64,000 nt of DNA from Pisolithus tinctorius (taxonomy: Eukaryota > Basidiomycota > Agaricomycetes > Boletales > Pisolithaceae), in the NCBI GenBank assembly GCA_024663395.1, contig JANFAH010000041.1, forward strand, positions 124,001 through 188,000. The letters run 5' to 3'. The first letter of the stretch is position 1. Each line of letters starts with the position of its first letter. Both the position numbers and the translations under genes were made by a program. The notes under the pieces are model-generated. The model had not been told where the DNA came from, ran no database searches, and saw nothing but the letters and a program-made list of their open reading frames with translations. This document shows, one piece after another, positions 10,518-27,743 of the stretch.

Positions 10518-12132
10518 TGAATACAGTTACGGGGGGAGGATACACGGTGGGAATGGTTCTGGTTGATTCAGCGATCAGCTGGAACAAAACAAGAATAGTA
10601 GAATTATACATTATCCTTGAACAAGAAAAAACCACGTTCAAGCAATCCAGACTGTCAGAATGCTAGCAGCGTGAATCAAACTGCGTGACCGAGCTGAACA
10701 GGGAGTATCCTGGATGGTCGATGAGAACGAAGTGTAGTTTCCGCTACCTAGATGTTAGTATAAGTTGCACAACGAGAGTTCATGGGGAACTTCACCGGTA
10801 AACGCAAGTCGCTATGATCGGCGAGAGTAAGTTATAGAGATCGCACAACTGGTAATAAGCTCACCAGTACTATTGAATGCCTGGTGGACGTCTGGACTCT
10901 GAATGTGAAAGGGAAGGAGATGCTGTGGTCTGTATAGAGCACAGGTTGGGCGCCCACGATGCCCTGCATGCCATCTCTAGACATGCTAAAACGTGTTGGG
11001 TGACCAGGCATTCTCGGGGATGTTCTACATCTGATCAAAACAATATCTTATTTTGCTACTCACGAGAGATGGAGAATGGGGCAAAACTCGCCCTCATCGA
11101 CCATCCCAACTCCGGGATGCATGTACAGAGTCGAGGTCAGCTGAACGCGCTCAGGAACGCGTCCATTTACAAATTTCAAGTCGTTCGGTCATCTCGACGT
11201 CATTGTCGAAAACAACTTTTATATATGTAGTCTTTGAGTCGCGCCTTCACGCAAAACTTGTTGCACTTGGGGCAACAAACTCGGAGCTTCTCACTATGTC
11301 TACTAGGAGAGGCGAGGACCACCGCAGCGGACGTAACATGTCTCGCAGTTAGTATCTGTCCAATGACTTCTTTCGCACGCCGTGGCCTAAACCGAGGTGA
11401 AATAGGGGACTACAACGAGGATGCAAACTATCCTGGAGGGAGAGTACCCGCTGCAGAGGAGGGAGCAGAATCGCAGGAACATGGTGGCAGCGGCACCGGG
11501 CAAGCCGGCGGCTATACCGGATCGATTGCACGTATGCGGAGTCAGGGTACACAACTTACTGGAGAAGGAAGCAGTGAGCGTTGCAAGCGTTGCGATTCAA
11601 CCTATATTCGTGGCTATGAGTGCGATTGCGAAGGTTATGAAGATCTAATACTTTCCGGAACCAGGCTTCCCCCGAAAGCCCTAGGCACGGATTCGCTGCT
11701 TACTTCATGGCTGTTCGCTGAATTCTCTGCAGGAGAAATGGAAAAAATTGTGCAGAGCTGCACCGCGTCAACGGTAGGTGGGTGTACTCGTCGTCACCAC
11801 TGGGGCGGCGGAATTCACATTAATGGCAGGTTGATGGCTGATGCACCCTGATGCCGCCGCACTGTTCATCAGCCAAACTTCTGCGAGAACGTATTATTTA
11901 TAGTATCAAAATTCTCTTCGAAATGCTGTAGGCAACTCACTTCGTGTATTGAATGTCCTGGAGGTAGACTTGGTTCCAATCAATGATATATTTCACCTTT
12001 ACATCAGTACTATTGCACCCGATGCCAGAAATCGAGTGGTGGTAACCCAGTTGGCGGCAAAAGGACGCAATGCTTTTCCCACACGTGACCGCGTCGATCT
12101 CAGCGCGTTCAACTGCAGTCCCCCCCACCATC
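10518..12132. other. Divergent intergenic region, HET/RecQ
   Basis: About 1.6 kb between the divergent starts of the TPR-HET and RecQ genes. An open frame at 11234-11851 (+) encodes a Gly/Cys-rich 205-residue peptide with no recognised domain (CKRCDSTYIRGYECDCEGY in its middle). It has no credible start context or homologous motif, so I do not call it a gene. No RNA gene is seen. Confidence 0.4.
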
Positions 12133-15929
<3,797 letters not shown>

Positions 15930-16121
15930 GATGAACGATTGGATAAATGATTCATAAAGTTTATTGGGACTCTGAAGTTGATTAGACAATCTTTTAATTG
16001 CACTATTCACAGTACGCTAATAAAGTAACAACTTCCTACCTTACGGGGCTGGAAGACCTATAAACCAGCGATGGGCAGTTACCACATCTCACCTTATTCT
16101 TCCAAAGCGCCCGTGTACTAA

Positions 16122-17540
16122 ATGGCGACAACGACAACGCTGAGGGTGGGAGTTGTCCAGTTCGCGCCCAAGGTATGTGCAACGGACCATATAACTGGGC
16201 ATTAATGCGACCATGATGGCAAAATTTTCGATTCAAGATCGGCAAGGTTCAAGCCAACATTGCCAAGGCTCGCGAGTTGTGCAAAGGGTAAGCCTCGTAG
16301 GTGCTCGCATCGTCGTCCTACACACTTTTGTGATTGGCCTCGCAGTCCACTGATCCCTGGGTTCAATGTATATTGACAGATTGACACCTCGATGTGTGGA
16401 CCTTTTGTGCTTCCCCGAGATGATCTTCGCAGGTACGTTCATCATTACCTGGCAGTTCTCCTTGAAAGCGCATCATGCAAAATCTATGGTCTGGTGATTT
16501 GGAGCGACACCGATCCAACAACCCAGGTTACGTGTTCCCCGACGCTGCTTCAATATCCCCCTATCTAGAACACCCGAGGACGGGTCCCACTTCTACATTC
16601 TGCGCTGAGCTGGCGCGCCGCCTCGAATGCTACGTCACAGCCGGATTCCCTGAACATTCAGAGCACGACTCCAACTCCTCAGCTGCACCATTACCACTGC
16701 CACTACCATTGCCAGCCACAACGGCGCCTCCGACCTCGACTCCCACCAGTTCTCCACACAATCACACTGGCCCTATCGGCTTCAACAGCGCTGTTCTATA
16801 CAGCCCTACTGGTGAACCTCTCACTCTATACCGCAAGTCCAACCTGTTCGAGACCGATCTGAGCTGGGCAGCTCCCGGAAGCGGGTTTACCGTGCTTGAT
16901 CTCCCACCGCCACTGGGGAAGACGACCATTGCCATATGCAACGATTTAAACGTGCATAACTCTGCGGTATGGAACTCTCTCGAGGATGGACCGTATGAAC
17001 TTGCCAGACATTGTGTGCGGGAGGGAACGAGGTTACTCGTGCTGCTGAATGCGTGGTTGAAAGCTCGCAGTGAAGATGATGAAGGTGGAGATGAGGGAGA
17101 AGCGAAGAGGACAGAGGAAGGAGAAGATAATGGTGACGATGATGTCGAGCTAGAGCCGAATTGGGAAACCCTCAACTGGTGGGCGCAGCGTCTCCGTCCG
17201 ACGTGGGCACACCACCACCCTACTATTGCAGAGAAAGAGAAAGAGGAGCAGCGGACAGAGCATCAAATCAATGAATCTTCAACAGAGCCCAAAGATCTAG
17301 TGGTCGTCGCGTGCAATCGTTTCGGTGACGAAGGCGGTAAGAGCCATGCTTGTTGCCTCAAGCACCGTATACCCCGAATATACATGCTGATGCTGTTGTC
17401 CTAACTCGTCAGGGAAGACATTCGTGGGGTCATCTGCGATGTTGATGATGCGCCGAGGCTCGGGAAGACCCAGACTCCTCCATGCAATGGGTGAAAGAGA
17501 GGAGGGTGTCGGAATTTGGACTGTACCCGTTAGACTTTGA
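16122..17540 (+). CDS. NTA1: Protein N-terminal asparagine amidohydrolase
   Basis: Nitrilase-superfamily amidase that deamidates N-terminal Asn/Gln, feeding proteins into the Arg/N-degron pathway. Exons 16122-16172, 16238-16287, 16380-16432, 16527-17336 and 17413-17540 give 363 residues. The start is followed by LRVGVVQFAPKIGKVQANIA, the typical first strand of the fold. The catalytic triad is visible: Glu in LLCFPEMIFAG, Lys in YRKSNLFETD and Cys in TIAICNDLN. The fungal NTA1 signature GYVFPDAASISPYLE with RTGPTS is present. The last exon gives KTFVGSSAMLMM. Two low-complexity inserts (Pro/Thr/Ser near residues 110-130, acidic Glu/Asp near 240-260) lengthen surface loops. Cytosolic or mitochondrial location cannot be told; no clear presequence is seen. 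Confidence 0.9.
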
Positions 17541-18609
17541 TCATACGTAGTGAGGACTTTCACGGACAGTGCAATATATCATGGCACTGGGTACAGCTTG
17601 TCAACAGGTCTTTGCCGTCACGGGTTGACGAAGCTCATTACAATACAACTCCAGTGCATCCCAAATCTCATAAAGCCACTAGAAGAACTGTCTGCCCTAT
17701 ATACTACTCCAAACAGCAATAGCCTCGCCGCAGGAGTCCTTAGGAAGGCATAAACCCGAACTCACGCAGGAGCTCTTCTTACTCTTGCCCATACCCAACC
17801 GGCCCAAAAAAAACAGCTGCCAGAACATGTCTGGTATGCCAGGGCCAGCTTGCGCAAGGTCTCTAGTGGACCTACTTCAGGTGCGGCGGGCCCCGCCGGA
17901 GTGAGCATGATCTCGGGGGGCGCTGCGGTGAGGGCTGGAAAGAATGATGTCGTTCGACAAGATGAAGGAGTCGACCACTGGTTCGCGCTGCAATCCAGCC
18001 TAGATCGGGTCGTGTTGTTAGTGACATACCACCGTCATAAATCTTCCTCAATCGACGGGGCATTCCCAGGGGAGACTGCATATCCATAACACCAATACTT
18101 ATCACAAGAAGACGGGGAGAAAAAAAAGAAAAGAAAAGACTAAAACAAGTGCGCCCTGAGCCAAGAGGTAGACGTTGAGAGAGACTAGAAGATTATGCCA
18201 AACGTAAAGATAGTTATGGTTAGACAGGTTCGAGATCGTACACGTGCGGAGGTGATATGAGCAAAACAACAAATTTGGAGCGCGGTAGATGAGCGTGTGG
18301 AGAAGGATCGGTACCGTGTACGAGGTGAGGGTTGTGAAGCAGTGCGCAACGTTAGTTGTAGAGTGTGATGGTGAAGAAAGATTTGGAAAGAGAGAGCGGC
18401 CGAAAGGAGCCCAAAGAGCGACGAGGTAATGCAGTTAGGGTGTTCGTGTTTATTTCTTGTAATGGAAAATTGAAGGCTTGCGAATGTTGTCCGCGCCACC
18501 GCGTCCTAGACAGTCCCATGTGGCTTGCTCCCCTCGCCGTGTAGTTATCCTCGTTGCCATCACCACTCGGAAGGTTTGTCGTCGGTGCTTTGGGCGTCAC
18601 GACCCCTTG
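17541..18609. other. Convergent intergenic region
   Basis: About 1.1 kb between the 3' ends of NTA1 (+) and the FYR protein (-). A minus-strand open frame at 18352-18600 begins just downstream of the FYR stop. It could be an extra last exon if the GTGAGT at about 18625 is used as a donor, but I cannot support a join. Nothing else is seen. Confidence 0.4.
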
Positions 18610-20881
18610 CTACAACCCACTCACCCGATACTCACGTACGGGAAGCGTATCGGTGACAGATCCTGTTGACGAAGGAGACTGCGAAGACAAGGACGAAGAC
18701 GATGGCGTATGGACAATACCACTATATGATTGAGACAGTGAATAGGACGATGCCGACGGAACCGGATGATTGGATGAAGTTGGACGCGGTGACAACGCGA
18801 GGTCCCCGCGTGACTGTTGGTGATGACGTGGCTGATGCTGCTGATTATAATTATGATGCAAGTCGACACTTTCAATTTCTTGATGATGATCATGACTTGA
18901 ATGGGACGTGCTCCCTCCTTCCTCTCCACCGCTTTCATGCGCATTTTGTGTCCCTGCACCCGGTGCAGAGTCCAAACGGTCCTTGGGGAGTGCAGGGGTG
19001 ACGGCTGCGTGCCTACCGCCTAAAGGTCTGTGTCACATCACGATCACGTCATATTCGAAGGAAAAGGGAAAAAGATATAAGAAATGACGCAAAAAGGGAC
19101 GGACGAAAGGGTGGCGGTGGAAACAAGGGGAACGAAACAGCCACGCATGGGTTGCGATCAAGCATGGAAAAACGAGTCGACACGTGTGACTAACGCAAAG
19201 GAGGAAAATTTAAGAATGAACTACTTACCCTCCCTCCACGAAGTTCTGCCATACATAATCTCTCAACCGGTCCGCATTGGGAAGTTGCTGGATGAGGTGT
19301 TTGATCGTGTTTTGGCCAAGCCCAAAAAAGTCTGGACCCGAGACTGAGTTGGAGTGTTGCCTGTTCCTTATCGCATTGGCCTGCTTGACGATGTTAGACC
19401 ATGCACCTGTCGCGGTCCCGGCGATGATAGAACGGGTTGGTGCGTCTGACCCGACGATTTTGAACTTTGGGCCATCTCCGCCGTCCAGGATGGAACACCG
19501 GTACACAGCTTCTTGTTGGGGATCTACGGTAGAGTGATATCGCCTGCAAGAAATCTGTAAACAGGACAGAGCATGATGGCGGACAAGTATACGTACCGAG
19601 TAACTTCATATCCAACAGGGAAGATATATCGCTCTGTATGGAAATGCTCGCGCATGCATACTTCTCCGAGGTTGATGACGGTCATGATACCGACGGTCAA
19701 CGGCAGCACAGGATTTCCCTTCTTGTCACGTGGAACATTGGGAATGCTGTAGCTTTTGGTTGTAACGGTATGGGCTTTTAGCCGCTTTGGCTTGGCATGA
19801 CGTTGAATCTCGGAAGGTTGAACCGAGGCAGCGGGAGAAGTCGATGGAGCAAGTGCTGCAGACTGTCCAGGTGTGGAAGCACTTGGACCAAGTGACGGAG
19901 GATGCTGCCCTGCATTTCCGTTGTTGTATGGACCAGCGTTGTAAGGGTTAGGATGCTCCTCGTGAGGAGACATGATAGGCGACAGCGGAGACGGAGTATG
20001 AGCCATGTCAGACTCTGCTGGTTTTACAGGCGGTTTTAATCGCAACTTTGTGCCCTTATTTGACACTAAGAGAGGTGGAGCGCCTATGTCGTTAGGAGGA
20101 GTGGGTACGAGATGAAGGTTGAGTGACTGATTACTCGAAGCAACAGACGGCTGTGGTTGAGGTGACGGCTGATCTTTACCCTTGGCTGATCCACGCGACC
20201 GTTTAGCCTGACGGCGACCTTCACCGACATCGTCTTCGGTGGTGGGCATGGCGCGTTCGCGGAACTCATCCTCAGTATGTTTATGAGAGAGTGGGCCGAG
20301 ATGCCGGGACGACAGCAGCGGGTCAACGCTGTGATCATCCGCCTCTTCTTCCGCCATGGCTTGACGGAGGTTGCTGACGAACAAGGCGCGAGAGCGAGCA
20401 GAGAGAAGAGAACGAGGAAATGCACTGGCGTGGGGCCATTGTGCTGATGGTATGTTCGTTTCAGAGCGTGTCTCCAGTTCGTGCACCCTCTGCAAGATCA
20501 ATCTAGCACAGCACAGCAGAGATGATCAGTTGTTCCATCCATCGGGTAATATCGAAAAAGTAACGACGTACTCTCTCTCTTCTTTCATTCTGACGTTGCG
20601 TTCGCCGGATAGTCTAAGTTCGTGCTGTGTCTCCTTGAGTTTCTGTTGGGAAGATATGAACGACAATGAGCAGAGGGTTGCGGAGGAGGTCGTTGAATCA
20701 CCTCCTCGAGATCGAAATAGCGACGTTTTAATTTTCTGTACTTTTCGTTGACGTCTTGATTATCTTTCGCAGGTGGCTGCTGCTGTGCGGGGGTCTGGAG
20801 AAGAGCAGCAGGAGGGGGAGGAGGGCCCATGACGATATCTGAACTCATTGCAGCAGAGGCAGTCGAGCGACGGGGAGACAT
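18610..20881 (-). CDS. FYRN/FYRC domain chromatin protein (TBRG1-like)
   Basis: Nuclear protein with FYRN and FYRC motifs, as in TBRG1 and trithorax-type proteins. Exons (minus order) 20881-20702, 20642-20572, 20502-19597, 19543-19229 and 19012-18610 give 624 residues. Residues about 40-105 form a likely coiled coil (KYRKLKRRYFDLEE, LILQRVHELETR). A long Pro/Ser/basic linker follows (KRSRGSAKGKDQP; AKPKRLKAHT). FYRN begins at LTVGIMTVINLGEV and includes EHFHTERYIFPVGYEVTR. FYRC follows with YRCSILDGGDGPKFKIV, SNIVKQANAIRN and FFGLGQNTIKHLIQQLP. The C-terminal tail is His/Ser-rich. A consensus donor (GTGAGTATC) overlaps the final codons near 18625, so the true C-terminus may differ. Confidence 0.85.
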
Positions 20882-23515
20882 GGCACTGGGCAGAGTAGCA
20901 ACTCAGCCCAGACAAGCGCGCTCAGCCACACCAGCCTACTAACCGGAATGAAAGAAAAAAAAAAAGAAAAAAAAACTGAACGTGGTACAATTGACGGCAA
21001 TGCTCTCACAGCATCAGTCATTTACTTATTGTACCAATCCTCTCTCTCTCTGCCAGGCTGTCCTATAGGACGTGTCGATAACAACACCGCCATGAACTGC
21101 CAGCCTACATCCGGCGCCGCCACCATCGACGGACTTGCACACACCCAGAGTCTTATTCAGTTGAACCGATGGATGGTATTGCCTTTTCGGGAAACATCCC
21201 CTGGTTTTCGGCGTTGTAAGTTTGGTAACGGCGGGGAAGAGCCTCCAACGACGGACGCCCATAATGATTCGTATGTACATTGTCCCATATGGCTTCGATC
21301 TCGGTTGGACTCGGAAGGAGACCGGTGACCAGCTCAGCAGCCTCACACTCCATCCCAGGTCGAACTATCACATAGATACATCCATCTGATAAGATGAAAC
21401 CTGCTCAGGGATATCACACCCACCATCAATTTGTCCGTTCTTCCCCTACTGGGTGGGGTAGATGGAAGGGGCGTTTGGGCGGGCTACTAATAGATACACA
21501 GGTACACGTTTCCTTGCGGTACACATGCCTCGCCTCGTTCCCACTGCCAGCGTTTACCAGATACATATCCCATCAGGATCTTGAAGGGTGTACCCACTTA
21601 CCACAAACACGGCTCATTTCCTCCATACTAGGCACCACCTTTTCCGCAGGACACGGTCCACATGGATATGGCACCCCAACATATGCAAGAATCCGCCCGC
21701 CTGCAGCTCATGACCCCTTGATTCTAAATTTGGATAAGGCATAATCAACAGCATTCTACAAACTGAAGGGGTTTTCGGACTCCGTTCGTTGGAACTCACG
21801 GGTCAACAGAAATGACAGGTGCCCCATCCCACCGGATTTGTCACTTTATATCTTACGCCACCTGACCTCCACGACCACCGTAGGCCCCTGCCACGGGCCT
21901 GTCAACCCAGAGAAAGAGGAAACAGAGTAAAAAGGGAAGAGGGGAAAGGGAAAAGGAAAGGAAAGGAAAAGACGCAAATGCCGTCGCTGAAAGAGTTTTT
22001 TCGCCTTCGTACCAATCGCAACGTACACTGAGCATGCAAATTCCACATTGCACCTGTCAGAGGTCGATGGCATGACCAGCGCTCATGCCTCGTTCCTAGA
22101 TTCTCCTAGCGACGATATCTAAATACATCATGTTCATCCAATAGAATTTGGCATGACTGGCACTAGCTGGCACTTGGTCCCACCGATCACGAATGCCACA
22201 TATTCAACTCGGTGGGCGTCATACACTTTTCATCCCACTTCGATTCGGACGTCCATGTGTCACAAGAACGTCCGAACCTGTCGTAGCTGCAGCGAATCAA
22301 GCTCGACCAACTCACAGATCCGACAGCTGGCGACAGATAGCCTTGAATCCACCTATCACAGTCGTAAGATAATCTGCGCCTCAAACGGCTCAGCTTCTAT
22401 TACTTGTCAATTCGGCGTACGATCGGCCTTCATCTTTTCCTAGGATCAGTGGGACAATGCAGCCTCGGCGAATGGAAAAAAAAGCTGGTTGCCAGAGCGG
22501 TTGAATGACTGTACGCAGAATATATCCATGCATTACTGGTTGCTGTTCGTCCGCTAGCTTACTATGTTACGTCAACATCCATCACATCAGAATGGAAGTT
22601 GTGTATACAACTAGGCTATTATTACGTTCTGGCTCTAAAAATGCAAGCCTTCGTACGACGTTGGATCTACACATTACCAAGATAACAACCTATAACAACC
22701 CGTGATAAAATTCGATCTGGCAGATATCTCAGATCGTAGGCTAATGCCCCTATTTACTCTGACAACGGTTCACAAGTCACCAAATGCATGGATAGAATCA
22801 TGTCTAGATGGGCCTTCCAGGACTTCAAATCGGACGTATGGATGTGTCTTAGATCGGTACGCACAGCAGACGACCCTCAAAACGTGTCATCGCGTGCCTT
22901 TCCAGCGAGCTTTGTGCAGTGGCGCTCCACAGTGCAGACCGGCCCGGAATATCCCAGACGGACCCAGAGGTCCATGCTGTCATTTCTCTCATGTACGTAA
23001 GGCGGGCCTACGCACATTATTGTTTCCCTGAGAAGAAGGGTGCCGCGGAGAAACTAGATATGATTACCAAGGCACATCGAAAGGGTCCAGACAGATGAAG
23101 CCATATGCACAACTCCTGAAATACTGTAGTGTACATACAACCAGGAGAGAACGGAGTCCGGGAAAGTTGTAGTCAACATGAAAACTAAGCGCCGAGGGCT
23201 ACATTTACGAGTGCATCGTTCGCCGGGAGAGACTTGCCATAACCAAAATAAATACAATTCGTAGCCAGAGAAAAAACGTGCCGTGGAGTTTCTTTCGCCG
23301 TTTTTAACAATGACATGTGCGCAGCACAAGGACCAGTCGGGCCATCGTAATAGTGTTTTGAAATCGATTCGTTTACGATATGTGAGAGGGGGAGGGGGCA
23401 TCTGAGGTATGAGGTCAAATTCAATGCAACATGCCTTCCGGAAGGAGGGGAAGGAGATTACACACATATGCAGTGTTCGTCAGAAAAACCGTTTTTATAT
23501 CCCGAGAACTGCATT
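20882..23515. other. Long intergenic region
   Basis: About 2.6 kb upstream of the FYR gene and downstream of the PAS gene (both minus). It holds an A-rich run near 20947-20977 and a purine-only tract near 21911-21972. A minus-strand open frame at 21153-21371 (72 residues, containing SPTEIEAIWDNVHTNHYGRP) has coding-like composition but no recognised family or splice partners. No RNA gene is convincing. Confidence 0.4.
21911..21972 (+). repeat. Homopurine tract
   Basis: About 60 nt of nearly uninterrupted A/G (ggaaaggaaaggaaaag type). The opposite strand is homopyrimidine. Such tracts can form triplexes or mark promoters or 3' regions; here it lies in the intergenic stretch. Confidence 0.7.
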
Positions 23516-25031
23516 TCATGACTTCGGCGGTGCACCCGTCGAGCGCAAGATGAGGAGGATGCCATCTGAATGAGCCGAAAATATAGCGTCAACGGGCATT
23601 TCATCATCGCGCGTGGAGGAACCATGTGTCCTTGACGATACGTTGCCTACGAGCGGGGTCTTGGCTAATTGACCCTTCAACGATGCGAAAATTTCCTTGC
23701 GCCGCGACGGACGCGAGGTAGTCATCTGCTCGCCCCTACATGTAAGAACGACAAGTCGTAAGTGACGTGGAGAATAGGAGGCCAACGGGATCAGTGGAAC
23801 GAAAGCGTACCTTGACTCCCTCCCCTTGCACAATAAAGTAAATTTACCAAATCCGAAGCCCCCATCAGAAGGCTGGCCCTTCTCGTTGACGCCCCAGGCC
23901 TTGACCATATCTATCCACTCGCGAACCCGATCCTCATTCTTGGGAGAAACGAAGTCATAAAAGCTCCGGCCCATTACCGTCGTCGTCTCGACAAGGAGAT
24001 CGTTGGAGCAGTACTGTACAGGGCAGTGCATCGAAAATCGGTCCAGGATGAGTGCAACGCGTGCAGACTGTTTGGGAAGAGGCTTGAAGCTCAATATACC
24101 GTCTTTGCACTCTGCATTCGGATCTTCAGCCTCACCGGTGCCCTCCAAGAGTAGCGGGATATTAGGAATAGGGCTCGGAGGCATCGGAGACGGATCACCC
24201 CAGCGCTTCGCGACACAGATGCATGAGTGCAGGTAGAAAAGAATGGATTGCGCTCAGTCACTCACCCTGAACTCAAAGTCCCTCGCAACGGGGGTCACGA
24301 AATCGACTTCCTGTGCTGTCGACGCATTTTGGAACGCCTTTATCCCGGATGAAGCGGGGGATATACTCCCGACAAGTACGTTATGCACGACAGTGCGGGA
24401 CTACGGAATGCAGCGTTTCAATCCGGCGATGTCGGCGAGTGCAGTAGAGTATCAGTCGTAAAAAATTTACTCACAATTGCACAAAGAAGGTACCCCCTCA
24501 GTGGATCTTTGTGTTTGAGTCGGAGATACGCTAACACCGCTGCTTTATCTTGGCGAATGGTACCGCTGTAGAAGAACAAGGTAAGGTAGGTTAATGTGAG
24601 GTACCGGGTAGAAGGACCGGACTCAGGGTCAAGATGACGAAAACGTACTAATGTAATTGTCGCACCACAGAGAATTCGTCAGGGTGGACTAGATCAGAGC
24701 CCGGGCGCCCGATTGTCTCCCGGACGTCCCAGCCTGTAGGTTATGAACGGGTTGGAGGAAATATCTCGGGGGGATGTAACAATACTTGCCGAGGAGCTCG
24801 GTGAATGACTCAGTGACATATAAGAAACGTATCTGGGGAAGACAGGTAGGGACAGGTCAGCATCATTCATGTATTTGCGGGGAACGGAGTGGGAAATGTG
24901 GGAAACGTACGTCCTGCGAAAAATCGACGATAGCAACTTTGAAAATCCCACATAGTGAGTCCGGAAGCTCCCGTTCTGAAGTAAGCTCTCGAGGACTTAC
25001 TGCAAGACAGACGAGGAGTCTCGGAGTTCAT
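23516..25031 (-). CDS. PAS domain protein (basidiomycete type)
   Basis: PAS-fold sensory protein, 341 residues. Exons in minus order: 25031-25001, 24936-24911, 24832-24790, 24733-24649, 24565-24475, 24400-24266, 24205-23811 and 23735-23516. The PAS domain occupies residues about 10-95: AIVDFSQDIRFLYVTESFTE, LLGWDVRETIGRPGSDLVHP, RQLHYGTIRQDKAAVLAYLR. Later blocks are SRTVVHNVLVGSISP, NASTAQEVDFVTP, RFSMHCPVQYCSNDLLVE, SFYDFVSPKNEDRVREWIDM and VDAIFSAHSDGILLILR. The third intron uses a GC-AG boundary (GCAAGT donor at 24789). The flavin-binding cysteine motif of LOV domains (GRNCRFLQ type) and a GATA finger are both absent, so it is not a WC-1 photoreceptor even though it resembles the white-collar PAS family. 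It may be a partner or transcription cofactor, which is inference. Confidence 0.85.
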
Positions 25032-25884
25032 GCTGATTCGGTTACTTTGATGTGCTACCGAGAAGGGTGGTTGGTTAACAGGACTGACAGGGGTACAGTA
25101 CACGGTATTTCGGTGGTGGAGGGGGACGGTAGGAGACCTGAGGGATGTATCCTCCGGGGAACAAGGAGAGCTGGCAAAAGGGCCCATCGAAGGCTTTATC
25201 TTTTTTTTGGATGCGAGGCTGAAGATGAATTAGGCTTCGGGTGCCGAGGCACAACCTATCAACACAGATCTTGATGACTTGTTTACTCAATCTGGAAGAG
25301 GTGATCAGAGTGATCAGTCCGTGCCAAATACAACTTTCTGCAATTGGCTATGATTGACTTTCAGATACACAGAGTGTGGGCAGGTATCGGCTTGGCAAGT
25401 GCAGTAATAGTATTACTGTGGTAAGCTTATGGTGCGCTGGTGCACCCTCCCCCCTGATATTTTTATCCAGAGCGGTGTGTTTTCGACGTTCTATGACAAT
25501 CCTCTTCAAGTACCGAATCTCTCGCTGCTGGTGCAAAGCCGATTCGATACAATACAGCTGCAGATCCATCTACACGCCGGACTGATTGTTTCATACTTTC
25601 TGCCTTCACGCTTCAGAGTGGTGGACAAAACCACATTGTTCGAGTTTTAGTTTAGGCCTGACCCGTGGGAAGACAGTTGATTAGATCTTTTTCTGTTCGT
25701 CTCAATCTCTCTTCCTCTTCGGTGTCAATGAATATTGTTACCTCCATACTTCCACCGAGCCGTCGCCCGACTACAGCCCCCGATCCGCCGCGTGGCACTC
25801 GGTATATCCAATTACATCATTAAGCAAGTAAATAAATAAAATTTTAAATAAATTACATAACGCAATCACTGTTCTCCGACTTGA
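25032..25884. other. Divergent promoter region PAS/TRM61
   Basis: About 850 nt between divergent starts. It contains an AT-rich block at 25815-25860 just before the TRM61 start, plausibly its core promoter. No gene is seen. Confidence 0.5.
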
Positions 25885-27600
<1,716 letters not shown>

Positions 27601-27743
27601 CCGCTGTGCGCATTAGCTAATCCTAGGTGTACAGCACTGTAGTAGAATTCTGCGCTGTCATACAGCTCGCCGTTGTATGTATAGGGTAAAAGTCTTGGCC
27701 AGACAGCTCCAGTTAGTCGCACGGCATCCATAACCTTTACCTA

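Noticed and set aside
11234..11851. 205-residue Cys/Gly-rich ORF
   Set aside because: No recognised motif, no splice-supported partners, and it lies in the divergent promoter region. Kept only as a note.
22485..22563. Possible tRNA: aagctgg and ctagctt can pair as a 7-bp acceptor stem around a D-arm-like gccagagcggttgaat
   Set aside because: No T-arm with a 5-bp stem and TTC loop, and no convincing anticodon arm. The pairing is probably chance.
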